A DNA stretch of 64,000 nucleotides from CAYPPG01 sp964412555 (GTDB lineage Bacteria; Hinthialibacterota; Hinthialibacteria; Hinthialibacterales; Hinthialibacteraceae): positions 6,212 through 70,211 of the forward strand of contig CAYPPG010000039.1 of NCBI GenBank assembly GCA_964412555.1, in the 5' to 3' direction. The first letter of the stretch is position 1; every line of letters begins with the position of its first letter. Below, piece after piece: positions 1-8,110 of this stretch. The notes under the pieces were generated by a model. That model searched no databases, was not told where the DNA came from, and saw only the letters and a program-made list of their open reading frames with translations. The position numbers and the translations under genes were made by a program.

Positions 1-2
1 AA

Positions 3-350
3 CAACAAAATTTATTATCCCGCTGGAGAAAATGGTTGGAAACGAAAAATACACAAAAGAACTCGGGAAAGTGTTTCCTTGTTATTTATCATAAAAACGA
101 TCAAAAAAATATCTATAATGATTTATCAAAATCAGTATTACTGATACCGGATGATCATTCAATGGTAGAATGCCCCATCGACACAAAACGTTTTCGTTCT
201 CAAACCTATCTCATGCAGCGAATTCTGGAATTCGATCCGGATCAATTGATTTGGTGGAAAGTTCCACTCGGAACATGGCTTCCGGATGAAGTATTTAAAT
301 CTCTTCCGATACCCAGCCGAACTCTATCCTGCGCAATGTATGGAAAATAA
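3..350 (+). CDS. C-terminal part of an unknown protein, cut by the window edge
   Basis: The frame is open from the left edge to a TAA at 348-350, with no stop upstream inside the window. The gene therefore probably begins outside it. A TTG at 36 could serve as a start, with GGAGAAA just before it, but the in-frame codons before it also read as ordinary protein. The visible part is hydrophilic, ends in IPSRTLSCAMYGK and shows no signal peptide, membrane segment or motif that I recognise. Function unknown. It is not obviously linked to the zinc operon that follows. Confidence 0.5.
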   Translation, partial: QQNLLSRWRKWLETKNTQKNSGKCFLVIYHKNDQKNIYNDLSKSVLLIPDDHSMVECPIDTKRFRSQTYLMQRILEFDPDQLIWWKVPLGTWLPDEVFKSLPIPSRTLSCAMYGK

Positions 351-364
351 TCTCAAATTCTAGT

Positions 365-379
365 TGCAATTCAGTTGCA
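365..379. promoter_or_regulatory. Candidate Fur/Zur-type operator, TGCAA-N5-TTGCA
   Basis: An inverted repeat TGCAA ttcag TTGCA lies about 20 bases before the likely ATG of the Fur family gene. It also reads as two direct copies of AGTTGCA (362-368 and 373-379). Its position at the head of a zinc-uptake operon suggests autoregulation by the first gene product. This is inference from position and symmetry only; no second copy was found at another promoter in the window. Confidence 0.35.
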
Positions 380-398
380 TGTAGGTACAATAATAGCT

Positions 399-869
399 AT
401 GATGTGCTCGAACACGGAAGAGAAAGCCGGAAAGATCATCCGGGAAAACAATTTGCGCTGCACGAAAAATCGGCTCGCTATTTTGGGAATTTTGCTTGAT
501 TCGGATGTGCCTTTAACGCATGAGGAAATTCTGATGCAACTCAGAGATTCCGGAATCAATCGAGTGACGATTTATCGCGGGCTTCAATCTTTTTTGGAGA
601 AAGGTATTGTCCATCGTGTCGAAGCGGGGGACCGGTTGTGGCGATTTGCCGTCTGCGGGTGCAAGAGCAGGACTCATTGTCACCCCCATTTCACTTGCCG
701 CGCCTGTGGGCGTGTAGAATGTTTATTCCAGTATCCCTTGCCGATCATTACCGACCCGGCGCCGGGATATCAAGTTGAAGAACAGGAAGTGTATTTGCGC
801 GGAATCTGTGCCGATTGTTCGAGTAAATCTCCTGAAAACTTTTTGGATGAAAGAATGGATAAAAAATGA
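399..869 (+). CDS. zur: Fur family transcriptional regulator, probably zinc-responsive (Zur)
   Basis: Small winged-helix metalloregulator of the Fur family. The N-terminal half has the helix-turn-helix (TRNRLAILGILLDS, VTIYRGLQSFLEKGIV). The C-terminal half has the metal-binding pattern HCHPHFTCRACGRVECL followed by a second CxxC in GICADC, which normally forms the structural zinc site. Length is about 156 residues, usual for the family. The frame can start at TTG 375, but the double ATG at 399/402 is preferred. The stop overlaps the ATG of znuA (ATGA), so regulator and transporter share a transcript. The partner genes are a zinc-type ABC importer with a His-rich binding protein, which points to Zur rather than iron-sensing Fur or PerR. 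The specificity is inferred from context. Confidence 0.85.
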   Translation: MMCSNTEEKAGKIIRENNLRCTKNRLAILGILLDSDVPLTHEEILMQLRDSGINRVTIYRGLQSFLEKGIVHRVEAGDRLWRFAVCGCKSRTHCHPHFTCRACGRVECLFQYPLPIITDPAPGYQVEEQEVYLRGICADCSSKSPENFLDERMDKK

Positions 870-1777
870 ACACAGTGAACAAGATCATATATATATTCTT
901 ATTTATTTTCATTGGGATGAGTGCCGGTTTTTCACAGGCGATGGACAAGAAAATCAAAGCCTTTGTGAGCATTCTCCCTTTATCCAATTTTGTTGAGCGT
1001 GTAGGAGGGGAGCAGGTCGATGTGTCGGTTCTGGTCGGTCCCGGTCAGAACCCGGCGACTTATGAACCCACTCCTCAACAAATGGTGAAACTTTCAGAGG
1101 CACAAATTTATTTTCGCATTGGCGTTCCCTTCGAGAACGCTTGGATGTCACGTATCACACGCAACAATCCGGATATGAAAGTAGTGGACCTTCGAAAAGG
1201 GATTGAACTTCGTTCCATGAAATCGCATCATCACCATTCGCATGGAGAAAACGAGAGCGCCGTTCATGATGAGGATGGTAACGACGGAGGATTCAAAAAT
1301 CCTCACACATGGCTGAATCCACGATTGGTCAAGGTTCAAGCCACTACGATTTGCGGGACATTGAAAGAATTAAATGCCAATCATGCGGAAATCTATCAAG
1401 AAAATCTGAGCCAATTTCATAATGATCTTGACCAACTTGACCAGTATATCCGTCAAAAAATGAAGGATGTTCGAAGGCGTAATTTCCTGGTGTTTCATCC
1501 AGCCTGGGGTTATTTTGCGGATGCGTATCATCTCGAGCAGATTCCAATCGAAATTGAAGGGAAAGAACCGACAGCGCGCCGGCTCGCCGAAGCCATTCAG
1601 CTAGCGAAAAGAGAGAATATCCAAACAATTTTTGTGCAGCAACAATTCAATCAAAGTACCGCCAAAGCCATCGCCCGGGCGATAGGCGGCCAAGTGGTTA
1701 CGGTGGACCCGCTGGCCGAAAATTACCTGGAAAATATGCGAGACATTGCTGACAAATTCGTAGAGGCGTTACGATGA
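866..1777 (+). CDS. znuA: Zinc ABC transporter, periplasmic zinc-binding protein
   Basis: Solute-binding protein of the TroA/ZnuA family (cluster A-I), which captures Zn2+ in the periplasm and passes it to ZnuB. A signal peptide covers about residues 1-25 (hydrophobic IIYIFLFIFIGMSAGFSQA). A His/acid-rich loop around residues 118-140 (SHHHHSHGENES, then HDEDG) is typical of zinc rather than manganese proteins. The following NPHTWLNP supplies a conserved metal-ligand His, and VFHPAWGYFADAY and IFVQQQF match later family motifs. Length of 303 residues is normal. It overlaps the regulator upstream and znuC downstream by ATGA junctions, so translation is coupled. Confidence 0.93.
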   Translation: MNTVNKIIYIFLFIFIGMSAGFSQAMDKKIKAFVSILPLSNFVERVGGEQVDVSVLVGPGQNPATYEPTPQQMVKLSEAQIYFRIGVPFENAWMSRITRNNPDMKVVDLRKGIELRSMKSHHHHSHGENESAVHDEDGNDGGFKNPHTWLNPRLVKVQATTICGTLKELNANHAEIYQENLSQFHNDLDQLDQYIRQKMKDVRRRNFLVFHPAWGYFADAYHLEQIPIEIEGKEPTARRLAEAIQLAKRENIQTIFVQQQFNQSTAKAIARAIGGQVVTVDPLAENYLENMRDIADKFVEALR

Positions 1778-2514
1778 ACGATCAATCGCCAGTCGTGAAA
1801 ACCGATCAACTTTCCTTTCGATATAACGCGGAAAACGTGCTGAAAGACGTGTCTTTATCTGTCGAAAAAGGAGATTTTCTCGGCATCGTTGGTCCGAACG
1901 GAAGCGGGAAGACAACCTTGCTGAAAATTATCCTTGGCTTGCTGAAACCGGATTCAGGATCGATCGAGGTGTTAGGCACTACTCCACAACAGGCTTCATC
2001 CCATATCGGTTATGTTCCCCAGCAAGTGAATATGGACCGTAATTTTCCGATCAATATCCTCGACGTCGTTCTTCTCGGTTGTCTGAACGAGCGCCCTTTT
2101 TTTGGCCGTTATAGTAAACGGGAGAAAGAAAAAGCGAAAGAGGCGCTACAAGAGGTCGACTTGTATGATTTACGAAATCGGCGCTTTGGAACACTTTCCG
2201 GCGGGGAACGGCAGCGTGTCTTGATTGCACGTGCTTTAGTCGGACATCCTCAACTATTAATTATGGATGAACCGACATCAAATATCGACAGTTGGTCTCA
2301 AAACCGGATTTATGAATTGCTGCAAGAACTGAATCAACGCTGTACGATTCTCCTGGTTTCTCATGATTTGGGAGTCGTGTCCAAGCATGTCAATCGGGTG
2401 GCCTGTTTGAACCGAACGTTGGTCATTCATCCGACAAAAGAAATTACAGGGGATTCCATCAGGTCTATGTATCAAACACCGGTCAATCTCGTCGATCACG
2501 AGATGCATTTATGA
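1774..2514 (+). CDS. znuC: Zinc ABC transporter, ATP-binding protein
   Basis: ABC-type ATPase that powers zinc import. The motifs appear in order: Walker A GPNGSGKTT, Q-loop GYVPQQ, signature LSGGERQRV, Walker B LLIMDEPTS, and switch histidine in LLVSHDLG. Length of 246 residues is usual for ZnuC. Its ATG overlaps the znuA stop. An 83-base gap with a palindromic repeat separates it from znuB, the only loose junction in this operon. Confidence 0.93.
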   Translation: MNDQSPVVKTDQLSFRYNAENVLKDVSLSVEKGDFLGIVGPNGSGKTTLLKIILGLLKPDSGSIEVLGTTPQQASSHIGYVPQQVNMDRNFPINILDVVLLGCLNERPFFGRYSKREKEKAKEALQEVDLYDLRNRRFGTLSGGERQRVLIARALVGHPQLLIMDEPTSNIDSWSQNRIYELLQELNQRCTILLVSHDLGVVSKHVNRVACLNRTLVIHPTKEITGDSIRSMYQTPVNLVDHEMHL

Positions 2515-2550
2515 TGATAGATAGGAAAGACCGGGAACTTTGTGGTATTT

Positions 2551-2580
2551 AAAAAGCCGGCAGGATGTCGGCATTACAAG
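2551..2580. repeat. Palindromic repeat inside the znu operon
   Basis: A hairpin GCCGGCAGGATGTCGGC lies at 2556-2572, between znuC and znuB. Read on the minus strand, 2556-2577 matches 62536-62557 at 20 of 22 positions. It is therefore a member of the dispersed repeat family of this window, not a private structure of this operon. It could affect relative expression of znuC and znuB, but there is no T-run, so a strong terminator is unlikely. Confidence 0.7.
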
Positions 2581-2597
2581 TTGTAGGAAAGTAAACC

Positions 2598-3437
2598 ATG
2601 AGTTTTTTTGAAGCATTACAATCACAATCCTTCATGCAGTACGCTCTCATCATGGGTATCCTCGCCAGTCTTGCTTGCGGGATCATGGGTACTTATGTCA
2701 TTGTCAAGCGGATTGTCTTCATCAGCGGGGGGATTGCCCATGCGGTTCTGGCCGGGTTGGGAATTGCTTACTACTTCGGTTATTCTCCGATCGGCGGGGC
2801 TATTATCTGCGCGATTCTGTCTGCTTTGCTGATCGGGATTATCAGCCTGCATACCCGGCAGAATGAAGATACGATCATTGGGGCGCTGTGGGCTGTGGGG
2901 ATGGCGGTAGGATTGATCTTCATTTCCCGCACACCTGGTTACAACACCGATTTAATGAGCTATCTGTTTGGAAATATTTTACTCGTTACCCGCAATGATC
3001 TTTATATTATCGGCGCACTGGATATTGTCATCATCGCGCTTGTTTTTATTTATTACAAACAATTCCTTGCTATCTGTTTCGACGAGGAATATGCGCAATT
3101 GCAGGGAGTGCGGGTTGAAGCGATTTATTTGCTGCTTCTCTGCTTGATTGCTTTGACTGTCGTCGTTCTGATTCAAGTTGTCGGGATCATTTTGGTCATC
3201 GCTCTCTTGAGTTTACCGGCAGGAATCGCCGGACATTATGCGCGTAGTCTGGGATGGATGATGCTCATTGCCGTGCTTTTGGGGATTTTATTCACGGCCG
3301 GCGGCATGTATATTTCATACGAACCCGATTTACCGGCAGGGGCGACGATCATCATTTTCGCCGGAGTGTGTTATCTCTTTTCTTCCATTTTTAAGGAATG
3401 GAGAATTCGTAAACCGAAAATGGTTCATGAAAAATAA
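2598..3437 (+). CDS. znuB: Zinc ABC transporter, membrane permease
   Basis: Integral membrane subunit of the ABC-3 family (ZnuB/TroC). It is hydrophobic throughout with about eight predicted membrane spans. It carries the family-typical N-terminal stretch GILASLACGIMGTYVIVKRIVFISGGIAHAVL (given here as positions about 20-51) and, later, the conserved LIALTVVVLIQVVGIILVIALL region. Length of 279 residues is normal. GGAAAG precedes the ATG. With znuA and znuC it makes a complete high-affinity zinc importer. Confidence 0.93.
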   Translation: MSFFEALQSQSFMQYALIMGILASLACGIMGTYVIVKRIVFISGGIAHAVLAGLGIAYYFGYSPIGGAIICAILSALLIGIISLHTRQNEDTIIGALWAVGMAVGLIFISRTPGYNTDLMSYLFGNILLVTRNDLYIIGALDIVIIALVFIYYKQFLAICFDEEYAQLQGVRVEAIYLLLLCLIALTVVVLIQVVGIILVIALLSLPAGIAGHYARSLGWMMLIAVLLGILFTAGGMYISYEPDLPAGATIIIFAGVCYLFSSIFKEWRIRKPKMVHEK

Positions 3438-3468
3438 TGAATAAAAAAACTTCATGGGGGAAACGCGT

Positions 3469-4689
3469 ATGACTTTTCCAAGACATCTCACCTTTTTGTA
3501 TTTCTTACTTATATTCATAACCTGTGCAGGCTTTGCTGCGGAGATTACGAATCAAGTGGAATTAAATATCGATGCGGATTTTCCCGGCGGAAACATCATC
3601 GTCGATAAGATCGAAGGAAATGATATCTATCTTCACCAGGATGTTCGCGATACCAAAGGCGACTGGTTTTACTGGTATTTTCGTGCGCGCGGGGCAGCCG
3701 GCCGTTCACTGACGGTTCATTTCACGAAGAGCAATGTTATCGGCGTTCGCGGACCGGCCGTGAGCCTTGATGAAGGGGAAACATGGAGTTGGCTGGGGAA
3801 AGATAGCGTCGAGGGACAATCCTTTCAATACAAAGTTCCAGATTATACGGAAGAAGTACGCTTCTGCTTCGCCATACCGTATCTCGAAGCCGACTTGAAA
3901 CAATTTTTGAAGAAATATGAAAACAATTCACACATCCAAGTGAAATCCCTTTGCCAAACAAGAAAAGGAAGAACAGTCGAGCGCCTGCATGTCGGACGAT
4001 TGGAAGGGCAGTGTCAATACCGGGTTTTTCTTACCTGCCGTCACCATGCTTGCGAAATGATGGCCAATTACGTGTTGGAAGGAATTATGGAGACTGTCCT
4101 TTCGGAAACAGATGAAGGGCAATGGTTCCGCGACCATGTTGAATTCCTGATTATACCTTTTGTCGATAAGGACGGAGTCGAGGACGGTGATCAAGGCAAG
4201 AACCGCAAACCGCATGATCACAATCGCGATTATGCGGGGGATAGTATCTATCCATCCGTCAGAGCGATCCGCGATCTCGTCCCGGAATGGTCGGAAGGGA
4301 AACTTCGCATTGCGCTGGATATGCACTGCCCCTATATCCGTGGGCCGAACAATGAGAGCCTCTACTTTGTCGGATCGCAGGATCAGGAAAATTGGAAACG
4401 GGTAGAACAGTTCTGTGAGATTTTGGAGGAGGTTCAACAAGGTCCTTTGGTTTATAAAAAAGAGGACAATATTCCCTTCGGAACCGCCTGGAATACGGCG
4501 AAGAATTATACGCAAGGGAAGAGTTGCGGGCGGTGGACGTCTGCACTTCCGGGGATTTGGTTCGGGACGAGTATCGAGATTCCGTATGCCAATGTGAGCG
4601 GGAAGGCAATCACGGCGGAAAATGCAAGGCTGTTGGGGGGAGATATTGCCGGCGCATTGAAAATCGTTCTTGATGAGGTTGTACCTTAA
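3469..4689 (+). CDS. Secreted M14 zinc carboxypeptidase, cytosolic-carboxypeptidase-like type
   Basis: Metallocarboxypeptidase of family M14. A signal peptide at about 1-23 (LTFLYFLLIFITCAGFAAE) is followed by a beta-rich domain up to about residue 145, resembling the N-terminal domain of CCP/AGBL-type M14 enzymes. The catalytic domain shows HACE (zinc ligands H193 and E196), NRDYAG (substrate-binding Asn-Arg), LDMHCPY (third zinc ligand H286) and SIEIPYAN (catalytic E370). All key residues are present. Start 3469 is chosen because GGGGG lies 8 bases before it; the upstream ATG at 3454 has no ribosome site. It follows znuB by only about 30 bases and may be co-transcribed, which would tie a zinc enzyme to zinc uptake. 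Substrate unknown. Confidence 0.85.
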   Translation: MTFPRHLTFLYFLLIFITCAGFAAEITNQVELNIDADFPGGNIIVDKIEGNDIYLHQDVRDTKGDWFYWYFRARGAAGRSLTVHFTKSNVIGVRGPAVSLDEGETWSWLGKDSVEGQSFQYKVPDYTEEVRFCFAIPYLEADLKQFLKKYENNSHIQVKSLCQTRKGRTVERLHVGRLEGQCQYRVFLTCRHHACEMMANYVLEGIMETVLSETDEGQWFRDHVEFLIIPFVDKDGVEDGDQGKNRKPHDHNRDYAGDSIYPSVRAIRDLVPEWSEGKLRIALDMHCPYIRGPNNESLYFVGSQDQENWKRVEQFCEILEEVQQGPLVYKKEDNIPFGTAWNTAKNYTQGKSCGRWTSALPGIWFGTSIEIPYANVSGKAITAENARLLGGDIAGALKIVLDEVVP

Positions 4690-4782
4690 TCAGTAATAAA
4701 TGCCATTAATCAAAATACCTAAAAAGGGTTTTAAGTTGACAGCATCCAATTCTCGTCAAAGTCGAGGGTTTAATACTGTCAT

Positions 4783-5001
4783 CCGCCACTCTTTCAGGGT
4801 GGAAAACCTTACCCCAACGGGGTAGAAGAAGATAGCCAGTGGGCAACGCCCCTGGTAAAGTCCGAAAATCGTAAAATTCCACCCTGAAGGGGTGGCAGAA
4901 AGATTACCTTCCTCCACCCTTTCAGGGTGGTTTATTTTTTTAAATTCCTTCTCTCTCCAGGGACGTTGCCCGCTGGCTATCTTCTCACGCCCTTTCAGGG
5001 C
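4783..5001. repeat. Complex palindromic repeat block
   Basis: This fills most of the gap between the peptidase and the beta-helix gene. A 28-base arm at 4828-4855 pairs almost perfectly with 4957-4984. Nested or beside it are hairpins CCACCCTGAAGGGGTGG (4879-4895), CCACCCTTTCAGGGTGG (4914-4930), ACCCCAACGGGGT (4811-4823), GCCCTTTCAGGGC (4989-5001) and an imperfect CTTTCAGGGTGG copy at 4791-4802. Spacing is irregular and units differ, so it is not a CRISPR array. Open frames across it (e.g. 4892-5145) are products of the repeat. It resembles the extragenic palindromic elements found in many environmental genomes; it may also end transcription from both sides. Confidence 0.75.
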
Positions 5002-5017
5002 TTTTCTCTTTTATTTG

Positions 5018-6232
5018 TTATTTATCAATACTTTCCTGAATCATATTATCGCTCTCTTCAATCTGCGAATTGCCGGAATCGATCGCCGGGAAATTTCCCG
5101 GTAACGAAAGGGAAAATTCACTCATTACATTGGCGTTCACAATAATTCGTTTGCATTTTCCCTTCGCTTTTATCGCATTCGTCGAGAGTCCGGTAAAGAT
5201 GTTTCCAGTGATCGTGACATCGCTTGTTCCGTCGAGGAAGACTCCCATGGCTTCATCGTCCCGCTTTGTTTTGCCGCCGATGTGTGCGTTGGAAAAATTA
5301 TTGCCGGTGACGGTGATACGGCCACTGTTGGGACCGATTTCAATACCGCGTTTGGCGTCGATGGTGAAAGTGTTGGCCGAGACTGCACATCCCCAAGCGT
5401 CGATCAAAAGTACACCGCCTTCCATATTATGCGCAAGCACATTGGCGCTGACGGTGATTCCATAGCAATCACGGTCAATTACCACCGCCGTGCCATTGCA
5501 TTCTTCGATCATGTTGCCGGATAACACCGAACCGTAGGTGTTTTCGATAACCACACCATGCCGTAAATGATCGTCCAGGTTGTTACCATTCATGCAAAGG
5601 TTAAAACTGTCGATGCAGCGCAGCGCATCTTGGTTCTCTTCAAACTGGTTGCCATTCACGACGATGTCGTGTCCGCGCAAAATATTCAATCCGGCTTTTT
5701 GGTTGTATGTGAGAATCGCATCGGCGATACGAGGATCTTCATAGCAATCGACGAGATTGATTCCATGTCCGCCATTGTGATCGATGGAAAGATTGTGGAT
5801 GAAAATTTCGTTGACACCTTCCGCCAAAAGCCCATCGCCGCTTTTGGGATTCCCGCTAATACGAAAGTCGGTTAGCTGCACCCGCCATATTCGTGCCCGC
5901 TGATCCTGCGCATAAGTCTTCGGACGAAGGATGAGCGCCGGCTTACCTTCTTCATTCTGGTTGATCAAATGAGTAGCCGCACCCGCTCCTCTAATATGTG
6001 TATTTTCGGTGGACACCATCAACGGTTCGGAAAGTTCGAAATTTCCTGGCGGGAGGATGACCAACCCCCCTTCTTCCGGAACGGCGTTGAGTGCTGCTTG
6101 CAGGTTCGAATAATCCGACGCATCGATGACTGACGGAGATTGATCCGCCGCATACACTAATTGAAATCCAATCAATCCAATCATGCAAAAAACCAGACCC
6201 ATAGTTTTTCTGCTCAATGAATGCTTGCTCAT
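5018..6232 (-). CDS. Secreted right-handed parallel beta-helix protein (pectate-lyase-3/NosD-like)
   Basis: 404 residues with a signal peptide at about 1-29 (GLVFCMIGLIGFQLVYA). The N-terminal DASDYSNLQAALNAVPEEGG with LPPGNFELSEPL is the usual opening of pectate-lyase-like beta-helices. A long series of roughly 22-residue rungs follows, rich in patterns such as SGNMIEECNGTAVVI, VSANVLAHNMEGGVLL and TVTGNNFSN. The rungs fit a polysaccharide-binding or lyase fold, but no catalytic residues can be assigned by eye. AAAGGAG precedes the start. It is divergent from the TIM-barrel protein at 6316, and both may act on the same glycan outside the cytoplasm. Confidence 0.8.
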   Translation of the reverse strand: MSKHSLSRKTMGLVFCMIGLIGFQLVYAADQSPSVIDASDYSNLQAALNAVPEEGGLVILPPGNFELSEPLMVSTENTHIRGAGAATHLINQNEEGKPALILRPKTYAQDQRARIWRVQLTDFRISGNPKSGDGLLAEGVNEIFIHNLSIDHNGGHGINLVDCYEDPRIADAILTYNQKAGLNILRGHDIVVNGNQFEENQDALRCIDSFNLCMNGNNLDDHLRHGVVIENTYGSVLSGNMIEECNGTAVVIDRDCYGITVSANVLAHNMEGGVLLIDAWGCAVSANTFTIDAKRGIEIGPNSGRITVTGNNFSNAHIGGKTKRDDEAMGVFLDGTSDVTITGNIFTGLSTNAIKAKGKCKRIIVNANVMSEFSLSLPGNFPAIDSGNSQIEESDNMIQESIDK

Positions 6233-6315
6233 TTTCTTTGTTCTCCTTTCTGTCGTTTCATAACAATTTTAGAATAGGAAATTCAGGAGAAACATTCTAT
6301 GGCAAGGAGAGAAAT

Positions 6316-8103
6316 ATGTTTATTTTTTTGAACGTGTTGGTTGGCTTGATTTTCGCATTGAACGCCGAAGCGAGTGAGTCACGGCCCAAGATATATCCCA
6401 GCGACGTGGTTTTCATGTATGCCGCCGATCCGGCGTCACAATATGATGCATATGACGGTACGGTTGTCGGCTGGGGAGGGCGTCCCCGTTCCCGTGATTC
6501 AAACGCGGTGGAGAGATTCCAATCGAGGGTGGAGGAAGCGCACAAAAGAGAGATGCGCTACTGCGGCAGTGTCGATTTTCTCGTCGATTTCGGCGGTTTC
6601 ATCGATTTCCGCCCCGATTCATTCATGGAGGCTGTTACCCGGGATTTGGACGGCAATCCCCTTCGGGTTCCTTGGCTTTGGGATCACGAGCATAAGGGGC
6701 ATCCGGCCTATTGGTTCTGCACGAACAACCCGGAGTATCAGAAGTATTTACGGGATCAGGCGGAACGCGCCTGTCTCGCCCCTATCGACGGATTGCACAT
6801 CGATGATTACAGCGGATCGTCCGCCAGTTCAGCCTATAACGGCGGTTGTTTCTGCACATACTGCATGGCTGGTTTCCGTGAGTATTTGGCAAAAAAATAT
6901 TCGACAGATCAATTACAAGAAATGGGGATTGAAGACATCGAGCATTTCGATTATGGAAAATTTCTGATCGCCAAAGGATGGGACGCGGAACGGTATCGCA
7001 AAGAGCATCATTCCTGTCCACTGATCGGAGAATTCCAGATATTCCAAAACAGGCGGATGATCGAGCGGATTCGCGATGTTTTCGAGCATGCCGAAAAAAT
7101 TCGGGGGAAATTTCTCGTTCGCAGCATCAATTCAAGCGCTTCCGGAACGAGGCAGCTGATTCCTTCACCGGTGATCGATTATTTTTGCGGAGAAGTGGGA
7201 CATCATGCGGCATCCAAAGAAGCCCCAGTCGAACCGGTCTTTGTTTATAAAATGGTAGAAGCACTCAACCGCCGTCAGACGGCAACCGCTTCCGGCCATG
7301 ATTGGGCGTGGATCAAAGCCAATGAAAAACCAGGATTGGTGCGTATGTGGATTGCGCAGACGTATGCCTTCGGCAGTGTCTTCATGGTTCCACATCATCA
7401 ATGGTGCTATACGCAAGAATTGGGGACTCATTGGTGGCATGGGGAAGTGGAAGATTTTGCTTATCTCTATCAATTCGTGCGGAAACATCGATCTTTGCTC
7501 GACGGAACTGCTTCGTTGGCCAATGTCGCTTTGATTCATTCAACCGATAACCATCGTACTATCCGTGAGGCTGCCATTCATATGACGGAAGCCAATATTC
7601 CCTTTTCTGTACTTGTTGCGGGAAATGAGGAACTGCCCGTTATTATCGATGCAAAAAGCGTTTCCAAGTTCAACTTTTTCATCAAGGGTACTCAATCGCT
7701 CGATGAGAAGCAGCAAACGATTTTGAATCGTGCTAGTGGCCGGAAGTTGCAATGGAAAGGGATTGAAGAATTGCCGGCGATGTTGCAAAGGCAAATCAAT
7801 ATCGAAGGAGCGGAGCAAGTTCGCATTTCTCTTCGCTATCATCCCGAGAATCCAGGTGCCCCGATCGTATGCCATATTCTCAACCAAAATTACGATCCGG
7901 ATAAAGACGGCGTGAATACGGTTACGATAAAAGTGAGTGTGAATAAAGAATTAATAGAAAAAGGAGCAGGGAATCGAAAGATCAAACATGCCAAGATTCA
8001 TAAGCCAAAACGTGAATCGGTGGTAACCGAAGTGACAAGCGACCAAGAAGCGATTTCTTTCGAAGTGAAAAATTCAGGATTGTGGGCAATCGTGGAATTA
8101 TGA
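6316..8103 (+). CDS. Secreted TIM-barrel-like putative glycoside hydrolase of unknown family
   Basis: About 595 residues. The start at 6316 is chosen because AAGGAGA lies just before it and a signal peptide follows at once (MFIFLNVLVGLIFALNAEAS). The longer frame from 6217 would overlap the divergent gene. The sequence looks like a glycosidase-type barrel: PIDGLHIDDYSG in the middle of a strand, RDQAERACLAPIDG before it, and a C-terminal beta-rich end. A short cysteine patch, GGCFCTYC, sits next to the barrel Asp-Asp. Similar patterns occur in hypothetical glycosyl hydrolases related to GH42 and beta-galactosidase-like proteins. The substrate is unknown. It ends 7 bases from the convergent lyase gene. 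Confidence 0.6.
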   Translation: MFIFLNVLVGLIFALNAEASESRPKIYPSDVVFMYAADPASQYDAYDGTVVGWGGRPRSRDSNAVERFQSRVEEAHKREMRYCGSVDFLVDFGGFIDFRPDSFMEAVTRDLDGNPLRVPWLWDHEHKGHPAYWFCTNNPEYQKYLRDQAERACLAPIDGLHIDDYSGSSASSAYNGGCFCTYCMAGFREYLAKKYSTDQLQEMGIEDIEHFDYGKFLIAKGWDAERYRKEHHSCPLIGEFQIFQNRRMIERIRDVFEHAEKIRGKFLVRSINSSASGTRQLIPSPVIDYFCGEVGHHAASKEAPVEPVFVYKMVEALNRRQTATASGHDWAWIKANEKPGLVRMWIAQTYAFGSVFMVPHHQWCYTQELGTHWWHGEVEDFAYLYQFVRKHRSLLDGTASLANVALIHSTDNHRTIREAAIHMTEANIPFSVLVAGNEELPVIIDAKSVSKFNFFIKGTQSLDEKQQTILNRASGRKLQWKGIEELPAMLQRQINIEGAEQVRISLRYHPENPGAPIVCHILNQNYDPDKDGVNTVTIKVSVNKELIEKGAGNRKIKHAKIHKPKRESVVTEVTSDQEAISFEVKNSGLWAIVEL

Positions 8104-8110
8104 TTGAACC

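Noticed and set aside
3928..4515. A 195-codon minus-strand frame
   Set aside because: It is antisense to the M14 peptidase catalytic domain, which has all catalytic residues.
4783..5001. CRISPR array
   Set aside because: Units are palindromes of different lengths with irregular spacing and no constant repeat-spacer pattern; no cas gene is present.
4892..5145. Short plus-strand frames in the repeat block before the beta-helix gene
   Set aside because: They are translations of palindromic repeats and of the antisense end of the beta-helix gene.
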